Position numbers and translations under genes: made by a program. From assembly GCF_004917075.1 (NCBI RefSeq), contig NZ_SSYB01000003.1, forward strand, positions 248,001 to 312,000: 64,000 nucleotides of DNA, written 5' to 3'. This DNA comes from Geomonas edaphica (GTDB lineage Bacteria > Desulfobacterota > Desulfuromonadia > Geobacterales > Geobacteraceae). The notes beneath the pieces were generated by a model. That model had not been told where the DNA came from, did no database searches, and was given only the letters and a program-made list of their open reading frames with translations. Shown here one piece after another: positions 53,466 to 61,688 of the stretch (position 1 is its first letter; every line of letters starts with the position of its first letter).

Positions 53466-54740
53466 TCATCCCCGGAACGGCTCGAAGGTCTTGGATTTCA
53501 GGTGGCCCCTCGCCTCACCCACGGTGAAGAGGGAACCGCATACCACGATCAGGTCGTCGTCACCGGCCACGTTTCTCGCAAGCTCGACCCCCTCACCGAC
53601 GCTTCCGGCCGCCAGTGCCTCGACCCCGGCCCCCAGACAGTAGCCGGCAAGCTCCACGGCGGGCAGAGCGCGGTCGATGGCCGGCGTCACCGCAAAGACC
53701 CGCTCGGCAAGCGGCAAAAGCGGAGAGAGGATGCCGGAAAGCTCCTTGTCGGCCATGACGCCGATGACAAGGAAAAGACGCCCGCGCGGGATGTCGTCGA
53801 GCGCCTCGGCAAGGGCCCGGGCACCGGCCGGGTTGTGGGCACCGTCTAGCAGCACGCGGGGGGCGTCGCCAAAGAACTCCATCCGGCCGGGCCAGCGCGC
53901 GTTGGCCACCCCGGCGGCCATGGCCTGAGGCGTTACCGGAAAGCCGATCGCACCGAGGAGCTCCACGCAGGCGAGGGCGAGGGCCGCGTTGCCGCTTTGA
54001 TAGCGCCCTAATAGACCGCATTGTAGCCCGTCCAGGGTGAGCGAAACGCCCCGGTAATACAGGGAGTGCTCCATCCAGAAGGCGTCGAAGGCTTCCCCCT
54101 GACGGTAAAGCGGGGCGGCAAGGCGGTCCGCGTTGTGCTCGATGATGAACTGCGCCTCGGGGAGCTGGCGCGCCGTGACCACCGGGGCGCCGGGTTTGCA
54201 GATCCCGGCCTTCTCCGCGGCAATCTCCTCGACGGTACTGCCGAGATAATCGGTGTGTTCGAGGGAAATCGGGGCGATGGCGCAAAGGATGCCGTTGAGT
54301 GCGTTGGTGGCGTCGAGGCGTCCTCCCATTCCCGCCTCAAAGATGGCGATGTCCACCCCGCTCTCGGCGAAATAGAGGGCGGCCAGGGCGGTGACGATCT
54401 CGAAGAAGGTACTTTCTTTCGGCGCGGCAGCAAGCACCAGAGCGGCCAGCCGCGCCACTTCATCCTCCTCGATTTCCGCGCCGTTCACCTTCAGGCGCTC
54501 GGTGAAGGAGATAAGGTGCGGCGAGGTGAAAAGTCCGGTTCGGTAGCCGCCGGCGCCGAGGATGGAGGCGAGAAAGGAAGAGGTCGACCCCTTGCCGTTG
54601 GTGCCGACCACATGCACCGTCTTGAAGGTGTCCTGCGGATTGCCCAGTGCGGCGAGAAGCGGAACGATCCTGTCGAGCCCCGGCTTGATGCCGAAGCGTC
54701 CCAGGGCGTAGATGTGCTCAAGGGTCTCCGCGTAGGTCAT
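53466..54740 (-). CDS. folC: Folylpolyglutamate/dihydrofolate synthase
   Basis: 424 residues. P-loop VVGTNGKGSTSSFLASIL, the SPHLISFTERLKVNG loop, and the C-terminal VCGSLFTVGEARGHL. Adds glutamate to folates. There is no SD; a good promoter (TGGACT-N17-TATAAT) ends only 11 bp before the ATG, so the mRNA may be almost leaderless. It also lies between lptD and a LysE-family gene on the same strand. Confidence 0.94.
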   Translation of the reverse strand: MTYAETLEHIYALGRFGIKPGLDRIVPLLAALGNPQDTFKTVHVVGTNGKGSTSSFLASILGAGGYRTGLFTSPHLISFTERLKVNGAEIEEDEVARLAALVLAAAPKESTFFEIVTALAALYFAESGVDIAIFEAGMGGRLDATNALNGILCAIAPISLEHTDYLGSTVEEIAAEKAGICKPGAPVVTARQLPEAQFIIEHNADRLAAPLYRQGEAFDAFWMEHSLYYRGVSLTLDGLQCGLLGRYQSGNAALALACVELLGAIGFPVTPQAMAAGVANARWPGRMEFFGDAPRVLLDGAHNPAGARALAEALDDIPRGRLFLVIGVMADKELSGILSPLLPLAERVFAVTPAIDRALPAVELAGYCLGAGVEALAAGSVGEGVELARNVAGDDDLIVVCGSLFTVGEARGHLKSKTFEPFRG

Positions 54741-54751
54741 GACAGGCCGGA

Positions 54752-54780
54752 ATTATAGGTAAAGAGCATGAAAAAGTCCA
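54752..54780 (-). promoter_or_regulatory. Predicted promoter with near-leaderless folC start
   Basis: Reading leftward: TGGACT (54780-54775), 17 nt, TATAAT (54757-54752). The ATG of folC is 11 bases further on. Confidence 0.5.
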
Positions 54781-54803
54781 TATCAATCGGGGCTTGAAGG
54801 GGC

Positions 54804-55430
54804 TCAGGCCTCGGGCCAGGCAAGACGCAGTCCGAGGGCCATCAGGATGCAGCCGGCCACCTGTCCGATCCGGTTGCCGGCGCCCGCGCTACGGTTCAGC
54901 CAGCGCCCGATCTCCCCGGAGAGAAGTGCCACGAGGCCGAAGCAGAGCATGGTCAGCACGACGAAAGTGCTGCCGAGAACGAGCATCTGCATGGGAACGC
55001 CGCCGCGCGAGCGCTCGACGAACTGCGGGAAGAAGGCGAGAAAGAAGAGCGCCACCTTCGGATTCATGATATTGGCGAGGATGCTTTGACGAAAGATCAC
55101 CCGGCAGGCAAGTTCCGCCGCCGCCCCCTCCGGGACGATGGACGCCTTGCTGCGGAGCATCTTGAAGCCGATGTACATGAGATAAGCGGCACCGGCGTAC
55201 CTCACGCAGGCAAACGCGGTCGCCGAAGAGGTGATCAGGGCGGAGAGGCCGACGATGGCGAAGAAGGTGTGCGCGAAGTTGCCGAGCGCGAACCCTGCCG
55301 CCGCCGCGAGGCCGGCCTTTCTCCCCTGTGCCACGCCGCGCGTCATCACGTAGATGATGTCGGGGCCGGGGGTGAAGATGAGGAGCGTGGAGGCGACGGC
55401 GAACAAGGCGAGTTGGGTGAGGGAAACCAT
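54804..55430 (-). CDS. LysE/RhtB-family exporter
   Basis: 208 residues with about six membrane segments. Starts LTQLALFAVASTLLIFTPGPDIIYVMTRG, whose TPGPD motif marks the LysE/RhtB amino-acid efflux family. Inner membrane. SD GGAGTCGCC before ATG 55430. Substrate not predictable; homoserine, threonine or similar are usual. Confidence 0.88.
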   Translation of the reverse strand: MVSLTQLALFAVASTLLIFTPGPDIIYVMTRGVAQGRKAGLAAAAGFALGNFAHTFFAIVGLSALITSSATAFACVRYAGAAYLMYIGFKMLRSKASIVPEGAAAELACRVIFRQSILANIMNPKVALFFLAFFPQFVERSRGGVPMQMLVLGSTFVVLTMLCFGLVALLSGEIGRWLNRSAGAGNRIGQVAGCILMALGLRLAWPEA

Positions 55431-55541
55431 GGCGACTCCGTGCGGCTCGAGGTTTGGAGGCTCAAAAAGAGAAAGGTTAAGGTTTGGAAGCTTCCCCCCT
55501 CTGCCTTAACCTCTCTGGTACCTCGACCTCGACCTGCTTTT

Positions 55542-56390
55542 TTAGTTTCTGTAGAGCATCTGCAGGATGCTGGAGAGCTGTGCTTTCATCTTGCTCCGCT
55601 CGACGATGACGTCGACCATACCGTGGTCGAGCAGGTACTCGGAGCGCTGGAAGCCCTGCGGGAGCTTCTGGCGGATGGTCTGCTCGATGACGCGGGGGCC
55701 AGCAAAACCGATGAGTGCCTTCGGCTCGGCCATGTTGATGTCGCCCAGCATCGCGAAGCTCGCGGTGACGCCGCCGGTGGTCGGGTCGGTCAGGATGGAG
55801 ACGAAGGGAAGCCCTGCTTCACGGAGCTTGGCAAGGGCCGCGGAGGTCTTCGCCATCTGCATGAGGGAGAGGATGCTCTCCTGCATCCTGGCGCCGCCGG
55901 AGGCGGAGACGATGATGCAGGGGGTGCGCTCGGCAAGGGCGCGCTCGATGCCGCGGGTGATCTTCTCGCCCACGACGCTCCCCATGGAGCCCCCCATGAA
56001 GGAGAAGTCGAAGACGCACAGTTGCACCGGGGTCCCTTCGATCTTGCCGGAGCCGCAGACGATGGCGTCCTTGCTACCTTTCTTGGCCAGTGCCTGGTCG
56101 ATGCGCTCCTGGTAGCTCTTGCTGTCCTTGAACTCGAGGAAGTCGACCGACACGATTCCGGCGTCGAACTCGACAAAGGTCCCCTCGTCGATGAGCAGTT
56201 CGATCCTCCTCTTGGTGGAGATGCGGTAGTGGTGGCCGCACTTCGGGCAGACGTTCAGGTTGCTCTCGATGTCCTTCGTATAGATGGTCTCTGCGCAGCT
56301 GACGCACTTCGTCCAAAGCCCTTCCGGCACCTTCACCTTGTGCTCCGGCCCTCTTGCCTTAGGCGGGTTGTCTCTTTTGAACCAAGCCAT
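55542..56390 (-). CDS. accD: Acetyl-CoA carboxylase carboxyltransferase beta subunit
   Basis: 282 residues. N-terminal zinc finger [24 protein letters not shown] and the crotonase-like core with [20 protein letters not shown] and [16 protein letters not shown]. Forms the carboxyltransferase with AccA for malonyl-CoA synthesis. SD AGAGGGCAC before ATG 56390. It follows trpA by about 130 bp, the order trpA-accD-folC known from many proteobacteria, interrupted here by the LysE gene. Confidence 0.96.
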   Translation of the reverse strand: MAWFKRDNPPKARGPEHKVKVPEGLWTKCVSCAETIYTKDIESNLNVCPKCGHHYRISTKRRIELLIDEGTFVEFDAGIVSVDFLEFKDSKSYQERIDQALAKKGSKDAIVCGSGKIEGTPVQLCVFDFSFMGGSMGSVVGEKITRGIERALAERTPCIIVSASGGARMQESILSLMQMAKTSAALAKLREAGLPFVSILTDPTTGGVTASFAMLGDINMAEPKALIGFAGPRVIEQTIRQKLPQGFQRSEYLLDHGMVDVIVERSKMKAQLSSILQMLYRN

Positions 56391-56521
56391 ATGTGCCCTC
56401 TCGTGGGGAAGTCCCCAACTGTTTTATTTAGTCGTAAATCAGCGCTGTTTCTTAGCAGATCGCTTCATGCATGTCAAACAAAACGGTGCACCGTGCGCGC
56501 CAACTTACCGAAATAACGTGA

Positions 56522-57328
56522 TTATCCTGCGGACGATTGCCGCACCCCTTGTTTTAGAGCGCCGACGAAGGCGGAGAGCTCCCGCAACAGTTCCGCCCCC
56601 TGGTATTTCTCGAAATACTTCACCAGGGCGCTCCCCACCACCACGCCGTCGGCGACCTGCGCCACCTGCCCGGCTTGCTCCGGCGTAGAGATGCCGAAGC
56701 CGACCACGAGCGGTAGGCTGAGCGCGTCCCGCACAGAGGTTACGCGTTCGGCGAGGGTGTCGGCCACAGCACTCCTCGCGCCGGTCACGCCCGTCACCGA
56801 GACGTAATAGATGAAGCCGCTACCCTGACGGGCAACAGACGCCACGCGCTCGGCGTCGGAGGTCGGCGTCAGAAGGAAGATGAGGTCGAGGCCGCAACGG
56901 TCGGTGTGCTCCTTGAGCTCGGGCGCCTCCTCCGGGGGAAGGTCCACGACGAGGAGCGCATCCACACCCGCCTTGGCGGCATCGCAGGCGAAGCGCTCGG
57001 CCCCGTAGGTGAAGATCGGGTTGAAGTACCCCATGAGGACGATGGGGATCTGGGTTTTCGCGCGCAGACGCGCGACCAGTTCGAGAATCCCTGGGAGCGT
57101 GGTCCCGGAGGCGAGGGCCCGTTCCGAGCTGAGCTGGATGGTCGGCCCGTCCGCCATCGGATCGGAGAACGGGACGCCGAGCTCGATCAGGTCGGCCCCG
57201 GCCTTCTCCAGCTCCAGTACCACCTGTTCGGTGGTGGCGAGGTCCGGGTCGCCGGCGGTGATGAAGGTCACCAGCCCCTTTTCCCCTTTTGCTTTGAGTG
57301 CTGCGAATCTATCGGCAATCCTGCCCAT
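56522..57328 (-). CDS. trpA: Tryptophan synthase alpha chain
   Basis: 268 residues. The catalytic Glu and Asp are in [22 protein letters not shown]-barrel with [14 protein letters not shown] and [15 protein letters not shown] loops near the C-terminus. Cleaves indole-3-glycerol phosphate to indole for TrpB. SD AAGGAG before ATG 57328. trpB is at 27585-28775, far away, so the two chains are made from separate operons. Confidence 0.96.
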   Translation of the reverse strand: MGRIADRFAALKAKGEKGLVTFITAGDPDLATTEQVVLELEKAGADLIELGVPFSDPMADGPTIQLSSERALASGTTLPGILELVARLRAKTQIPIVLMGYFNPIFTYGAERFACDAAKAGVDALLVVDLPPEEAPELKEHTDRCGLDLIFLLTPTSDAERVASVARQGSGFIYYVSVTGVTGARSAVADTLAERVTSVRDALSLPLVVGFGISTPEQAGQVAQVADGVVVGSALVKYFEKYQGAELLRELSAFVGALKQGVRQSSAG

Positions 57329-57350
57329 GGCAACTCCTTAAAACCTTAGA

Positions 57351-57389
57351 AGACGTTCTAGGTTCTACGTTCTAAGTTCTACGTTAAGG
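57351..57389. repeat. Short direct repeat cluster upstream of trpA
   Basis: Three close copies of a TTCTA(A/C)GTT-like unit. Similar in style, not identical, to the GTTCAACGTTCAGC arms elsewhere in the window. Confidence 0.55.
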
Positions 57390-57424
57390 CCTTCCGCTTA
57401 CTCCGGCAGGCTTCCCCTTATAAC

Positions 57425-57451
57425 AAAAAAGTCCCCCTCGGGGAGAGGGGG
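57425..57451 (-). terminator. Intrinsic terminator of the cytochrome-chemoreceptor operon
   Basis: In the operon direction CCCCCTC pairs with GAGGGGG (7 bp), then AC and six T. It ends transcription after the chemoreceptor gene. Confidence 0.82.
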
Positions 57452-57490
57452 ATTTGATCGGTACGGCTAAAGTGGACGCCCAAGGCGTCC

Positions 57491-59695
57491 CTAGATCTTG
57501 AATGCTTCCATCTCCTGCTTCAGCATCTCGGTCTGGCGGAAGAGCTTGTACACCGCCTCGTCCATGACGCGGGTCGACTCGAGGTTCTGTTCGGTCGCCT
57601 GCTGGATGTCCTCGACGGACATGACGATCTGCTCGGAGCCGCGGGACTGCTCGTCGCAGGCGCGCTTTATGTGACGGATCATCTCGGTGATGCTCTCGGT
57701 GGACTGGGCGATCAGGTTCCCCACCTTGTTCTGCTCGCGGGTGGAGGAGAGCACCTGGGAGGTCAGGCTCTTCATGTTCTCGACGGCCGCCATGATGAGC
57801 TCGCTCCCCTGCCCCTGCTCGCGGGTCGCCTTGGCGATCTGGGCCACCATCTCGGAGACCTGCTCCATCGCCTCACGGATCATCTGGCTCCCTTTGGCCT
57901 GCTCGACAGTGGTGCGGGCAATCTCGGTCACCTGCGCGGTCGCTTCGGTTACCCCCACCACGATCTTGGTAAGCGCCTCGCCGGATTTCTGCGAGAGGAG
58001 CTCCCCTTCGGCGATGGAGCGCTCGGATTGATCGATCGCCTCTACCGCGCGCCGGGTCTCGTCCTGCACCGCCCGGATCACCAGGGAGATCTCCCTGGTA
58101 GAGCTGGAGGTCCTCTCGGAAAGCTCCTTGATCTCGTCGGCGACGACCGCGAAACCCTTGCCGTGCTCGCCGGCCTGGGCCGCGATGATGGCGGCGTTCA
58201 GGGCCAGAAGGTTCGTCTGCTCGGCAACCTCGTCGATGACGGAGAGGATGTCGCCGATGTCGGTGGCACGCTCGGAAAGGGTCTGAATGACCTCGCTCGT
58301 GATCTGCGAGGCATGCTTGATTTCCTGCATGCCGTTGATCACCGCCTCGACCGCCTCACGGCCGGTCTCCGCGTCGACGCGGACCGCCTTAGAAATGGCC
58401 GCGGTCTCGTTCGCGTTACGCTCGACCTGCTTGATGGAGCTGTCCATCTCCATGACCGAGGATGCCGTCGCGGTGGATACCTCCATGAGGCTCACCACGC
58501 CGTTACCCACCTGCTTGATGGAAGCGCCCATCTCGACGATGGAGGAGCTCACCTCGTTCACCGAGAGTGCGAGGTTCTCCATGTTCTGCACGACCTCCTC
58601 AACGCTCGAGGCCATCTCAAGAATGGAGGAGGAGCTTTCCGACGCGGAAACGGAGAGGGAATCAACACCCTGGCCCACCCCTTTAACGGAGGTGTTGATC
58701 TGTACGATGGCCGCTGAGGTCTTGGAGACGCTCTCTGCCTGCGTCTTCGCCGACTGCACCACGGTGTGGGAGGCCTTGGCCATGGTGTCGGAGATGACCG
58801 CGAGTTCGCTCGAGGAGCGGGAGACCTTGCCGATCATCCCGGAGAGCCTGCCGACCATCTCGTTGAAATCGCTGCCTAGCTTGCCGATCTCGTCCTGGTT
58901 TCCGAGTTCGATGACGGCGGTGAGATCACCCTCAGCGCCGCGGTTCACGGCGGAGCCCATCGTCCTCACGCGCGAGACGATGTTGCGGGTGATGAGCAGT
59001 CCCAGTGCGACGGCAAGCGCCACGGCGACCACTATGACCGCCGCGAAGGTGACCCCGGCGGAGCGCTGGATCTCGGTGACCTGCTTGTTCGCCGCGGTCA
59101 TCTTGTTACCGACCTCGACCAGCATGTCGTCCAGGTCTTCCTTGGCCTTGTCGTTGGCGGCGGCGATCTCCTCGTTGGCGAGTTTGTTCAGGCGCGGGTC
59201 GGCGAGGGCGTCCTTGGCCGCCTGGCTCATCACCCCGGGGGGAACTCCCTTCAGGAGGGCCTCTTTGCGCGCGATCAGCTCGTCGGCGACCTTCTCGAAC
59301 TCCGCCCAACTCGCCAGGAACTGCCGGGTCCTCTTTTCGACCACGCTCCCCTTGACCGCCGGGAGCACGCCGAGTTTCTTGTTCCCTTCCAGGATGATCT
59401 GGGCCTGACTCAGCAGGGTGTCCCGCTTCATCTGGTAGTCGTCGATGTACTCCTGCAGCTTCTCCGGGTCGTTATGAACCAGGGCCGCCTGCATGAGGCT
59501 CACGTGGCAGTACTTCTGGGTCACCCCCATGAGGAGCACCAGTTTCTGCTGCTTAGAGAGCTGCTCGAGGATGTTCTGGATCTGGCCGCCGACCCGCTTG
59601 ATATTGAGGGCACCGAAACCGCCGGTGAAGGCGACCAGCACGGCCATGATCAGGAACGACCCGATCAGGCGGCTGCGCAGGGTCAGGTCTTTCAT
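57491..59695 (-). CDS. Chemoreceptor with very long cytoplasmic rod, in a cytochrome operon
   Basis: 734 residues. Membrane segments at about 10-32 and 213-236 enclose a helical periplasmic sensor of about 180 residues with no CxxCH heme motif. HAMP at about 236-290. The signalling tip [20 protein letters not shown] lies near 490-510, leaving about 200 residues on each side, some 64-66 heptads in total by length, longer than the 36-heptad Tsr rod. Many SSS/EM repeats recur in the descending half (SSILEM, SSIVEMG, SSVMEM). It starts 5 bp after the periplasmic cytochrome gene. I infer it senses the redox state of its operon partners or of the quinone/proton motive force. Confidence 0.87.
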   Translation of the reverse strand: MKDLTLRSRLIGSFLIMAVLVAFTGGFGALNIKRVGGQIQNILEQLSKQQKLVLLMGVTQKYCHVSLMQAALVHNDPEKLQEYIDDYQMKRDTLLSQAQIILEGNKKLGVLPAVKGSVVEKRTRQFLASWAEFEKVADELIARKEALLKGVPPGVMSQAAKDALADPRLNKLANEEIAAANDKAKEDLDDMLVEVGNKMTAANKQVTEIQRSAGVTFAAVIVVAVALAVALGLLITRNIVSRVRTMGSAVNRGAEGDLTAVIELGNQDEIGKLGSDFNEMVGRLSGMIGKVSRSSSELAVISDTMAKASHTVVQSAKTQAESVSKTSAAIVQINTSVKGVGQGVDSLSVSASESSSSILEMASSVEEVVQNMENLALSVNEVSSSIVEMGASIKQVGNGVVSLMEVSTATASSVMEMDSSIKQVERNANETAAISKAVRVDAETGREAVEAVINGMQEIKHASQITSEVIQTLSERATDIGDILSVIDEVAEQTNLLALNAAIIAAQAGEHGKGFAVVADEIKELSERTSSSTREISLVIRAVQDETRRAVEAIDQSERSIAEGELLSQKSGEALTKIVVGVTEATAQVTEIARTTVEQAKGSQMIREAMEQVSEMVAQIAKATREQGQGSELIMAAVENMKSLTSQVLSSTREQNKVGNLIAQSTESITEMIRHIKRACDEQSRGSEQIVMSVEDIQQATEQNLESTRVMDEAVYKLFRQTEMLKQEMEAFKI

Positions 59696-59700
59696 CTTGG

Positions 59701-60060
59701 TTACTTCTCCGATTCAGAGAGGAGGTAGTTCATCAGGTCGACGGAGGCCTTCACTTCGGCCTTGTTCATGTTGGAGTCCGGCTTCCTCAGCATCTTGATG
59801 CCGTACGCCTTGGTGGCGCTGCGGTCGAAGGGCTGGCCGGAGATGGGAGCGACACCGGTCTGGATGGCGACGATGGTGCGCTCGAGGGTGTGACATTTAA
59901 CGCATTTCACCCTGACGATCTCGTAGTTCGCCTTCATGGTCGGGGGAAAGGAGGAAGGATCAAGACGCATGGCGTCGCCCCTGCCGATGACTTTGAGACC
60001 GGCATGGGCCGAGGTTGCGGTAGCTGCAACGAGGAGCATGGTAACAAGGAGCTTTTTCAT
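59701..60060 (-). CDS. Small periplasmic monoheme cytochrome c
   Basis: 119 residues. Signal peptide 1-20 ending SAHA. One heme motif CVKCH (53-57). Possible distal ligands are the methionines in [12 protein letters not shown]. About 12 kDa mature, soluble in the periplasm; too divergent to name a class I subgroup with certainty. Start ATG 60060; a weak GAGG lies upstream. It lies 75 bp after the cytochrome-porin gene and 5 bp before the chemoreceptor, so it is a natural electron shuttle between the outer membrane and the receptor. Confidence 0.88.
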   Translation of the reverse strand: MKKLLVTMLLVAATATSAHAGLKVIGRGDAMRLDPSSFPPTMKANYEIVRVKCVKCHTLERTIVAIQTGVAPISGQPFDRSATKAYGIKMLRKPDSNMNKAEVKASVDLMNYLLSESEK

Positions 60061-60135
60061 AGTGGTGCCGAATCCTCCGAGACATTATCTACGACGGCAG
60101 AAGCCGCCGTGCTGAGCATTTCTCCGGTGCCTGAG

Positions 60136-61434
60136 CTAAAGGCTGAAGGCGATGGAGGCGAAGGCGATGTTGCCGGTCCCCTCCGGGGCAATGCTGTGGG
60201 TGTACTCAAGTGACAGCCGCAGGTTCTGCAGTGGGGCATAGGCCAGGGCCGGGGTGAAACGTTTGATCGCGCCGTAGCCGGCGTTCAGATATTCGTAGCG
60301 CACAAGGGGCACCAGGTTGACCGGCGCACCGAGGTAGTACTCTCCTTCCAGGGTGTAGGCACGGCTGTCCACGCTCGTCGCGAAGAGGGAGAAGTAGGGA
60401 TTGGAGTCACGGCCGAAGCTGCCGCTTCCCTTGAGATGCAGCCGTTTGTAAAGGATGTCCGCCTCGGCGCCGATGCGGCGGAAGTTGTTGAGGTTCCGCG
60501 CGATGCCGTCGCCGTCGAACTCGCCGTTTTGTCCCCAGTAGCCAAAGCCGCCCAGGGTCACGCTCAAAAAGTCCCAGATGCTGTCATGCTCCAGGTCCAC
60601 CTCTGGCTCCTGCCCCTTCAGGTCGGTTCCACCGATCTTGTAGGAGATGTGCCCGTAGCCGTCCTCGCGGTCCTGGCCGTTTCGGTCCACGACGCCCGCC
60701 GCGACGAAGAGACGGTTGCCCAGAAGCGCGTTCAGCTCGACGCCGTCCTCGGTGGCATCGCTGCTGAACGGGGAGAAACCGACGCGGTAGGTGGTTGAGG
60801 CGTAAGAAGGCACGGGTAGGATGCGGTTACTCTTCTTCCAAAGGGAGAGCTTCGGCTCGAAACGCCCCACCTTCACGTTGACCGGCGTGCCGGCCGCCTG
60901 GCGCCAGACCAGGAAAAGCTCGTCAAGGTCGGGACTGTTGCCGGGAGGTACGTTGGTGTTTTCTGCGGGGGTAGTGAGAATCGATGCCCGCTGCATCCCC
61001 TGGGAGTAGAGATTGTAGGTCGCGAAGAAGCCGACCAGGTCGCGGAAGGAGCCACCCGCCTGCAGCGTGATGGATCTTGCCGAAAGGTCGAGCTTGTTGC
61101 CGTCGGCGGCGTCCTCGTCATAGGCGAGATCGGCGCTCGCGGTAAGCGAGATCGGGATCTGCTGCGGCAGGCCGGAGATGACGGCCCACTCGTTGCCCGC
61201 CGCTTCGGTGCCCTTCGACGCCTCACCCTTCTTGTGGGGCCATACATATCCGTTTTTCAGAAAGGCGTCGCCGAACTCGTTCAGTTCAGGGTAGATGGTA
61301 TGGCAGGTGGAACATTCGGTCTTGTGCTGCCGGCTGAAGGCTGGGATGGCATCGGCATGACCGGGGACCAGCAGGGGAGCGAGGGAGATACCGAGAAAGA
61401 ACATGACTGCGGAAGTATGCTTTCTGAGAAACAT
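60136..61434 (-). CDS. Cyc2-like fused monoheme cytochrome-porin
   Basis: 432 residues from ATG 61434, chosen for CAGGAGTCC six bases upstream. Signal peptide 1-29 (cut after ADA). The mature N-terminus has AIPAFSRQHKTECSTCH (heme cysteines 41 and 44, His45) then PELNEFGDAFLKNGY. This A-x-PxFxRQ...CxxCH...PxLxxFGxxFxxxGY pattern is that of Cyc2, the fused cytochrome-porin used for extracellular Fe(II) oxidation in acidophilic and neutrophilic iron oxidisers. The rest (about 75-432) is alternating aromatic beta-strands of a 16- or 18-strand barrel, ending FASIAFSL. One heme inside a pore would pass electrons across the outer membrane. Direction (oxidation or reduction) cannot be read from sequence. 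Confidence 0.82.
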   Translation of the reverse strand: MFLRKHTSAVMFFLGISLAPLLVPGHADAIPAFSRQHKTECSTCHTIYPELNEFGDAFLKNGYVWPHKKGEASKGTEAAGNEWAVISGLPQQIPISLTASADLAYDEDAADGNKLDLSARSITLQAGGSFRDLVGFFATYNLYSQGMQRASILTTPAENTNVPPGNSPDLDELFLVWRQAAGTPVNVKVGRFEPKLSLWKKSNRILPVPSYASTTYRVGFSPFSSDATEDGVELNALLGNRLFVAAGVVDRNGQDREDGYGHISYKIGGTDLKGQEPEVDLEHDSIWDFLSVTLGGFGYWGQNGEFDGDGIARNLNNFRRIGAEADILYKRLHLKGSGSFGRDSNPYFSLFATSVDSRAYTLEGEYYLGAPVNLVPLVRYEYLNAGYGAIKRFTPALAYAPLQNLRLSLEYTHSIAPEGTGNIAFASIAFSL

Positions 61435-61540
61435 GATGGACTCCTGCATTGCAATCAGCACTGAAAATTAAATACAACCAATGACACTGGCCCGGCTGAA
61501 TTCCCCGCCTGATGCATACTTGGCGCAATTGGACGGATGA

Positions 61541-61569
61541 TTATTACAATATTGACGAAGTGAAGTCAA
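61541..61569 (-). promoter_or_regulatory. Predicted promoter of the cytochrome-porin operon
   Basis: Reading leftward: TTGACT (61569-61564), 17 nt, TAATAA (61546-61541). Leader about 100 nt. Confidence 0.6.
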
Positions 61570-61688
61570 CTTAACAAAAAGGAGGAAACAGAAAAGCGGC
61601 GCCCCTGTGAGTTAACGCTCATTTTTCTCTACTTTTTTGCTGTGGAAAATGCTATAAGGTAGCGTCTGAAAGTCTGGGAGGGCATGCT

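Noticed and set aside
57491-59695. Heme-binding chemoreceptor
   Set aside because: The periplasmic domain has a CH pair (KYCHVS) but no CxxCH, so covalent c-type heme is not supported.
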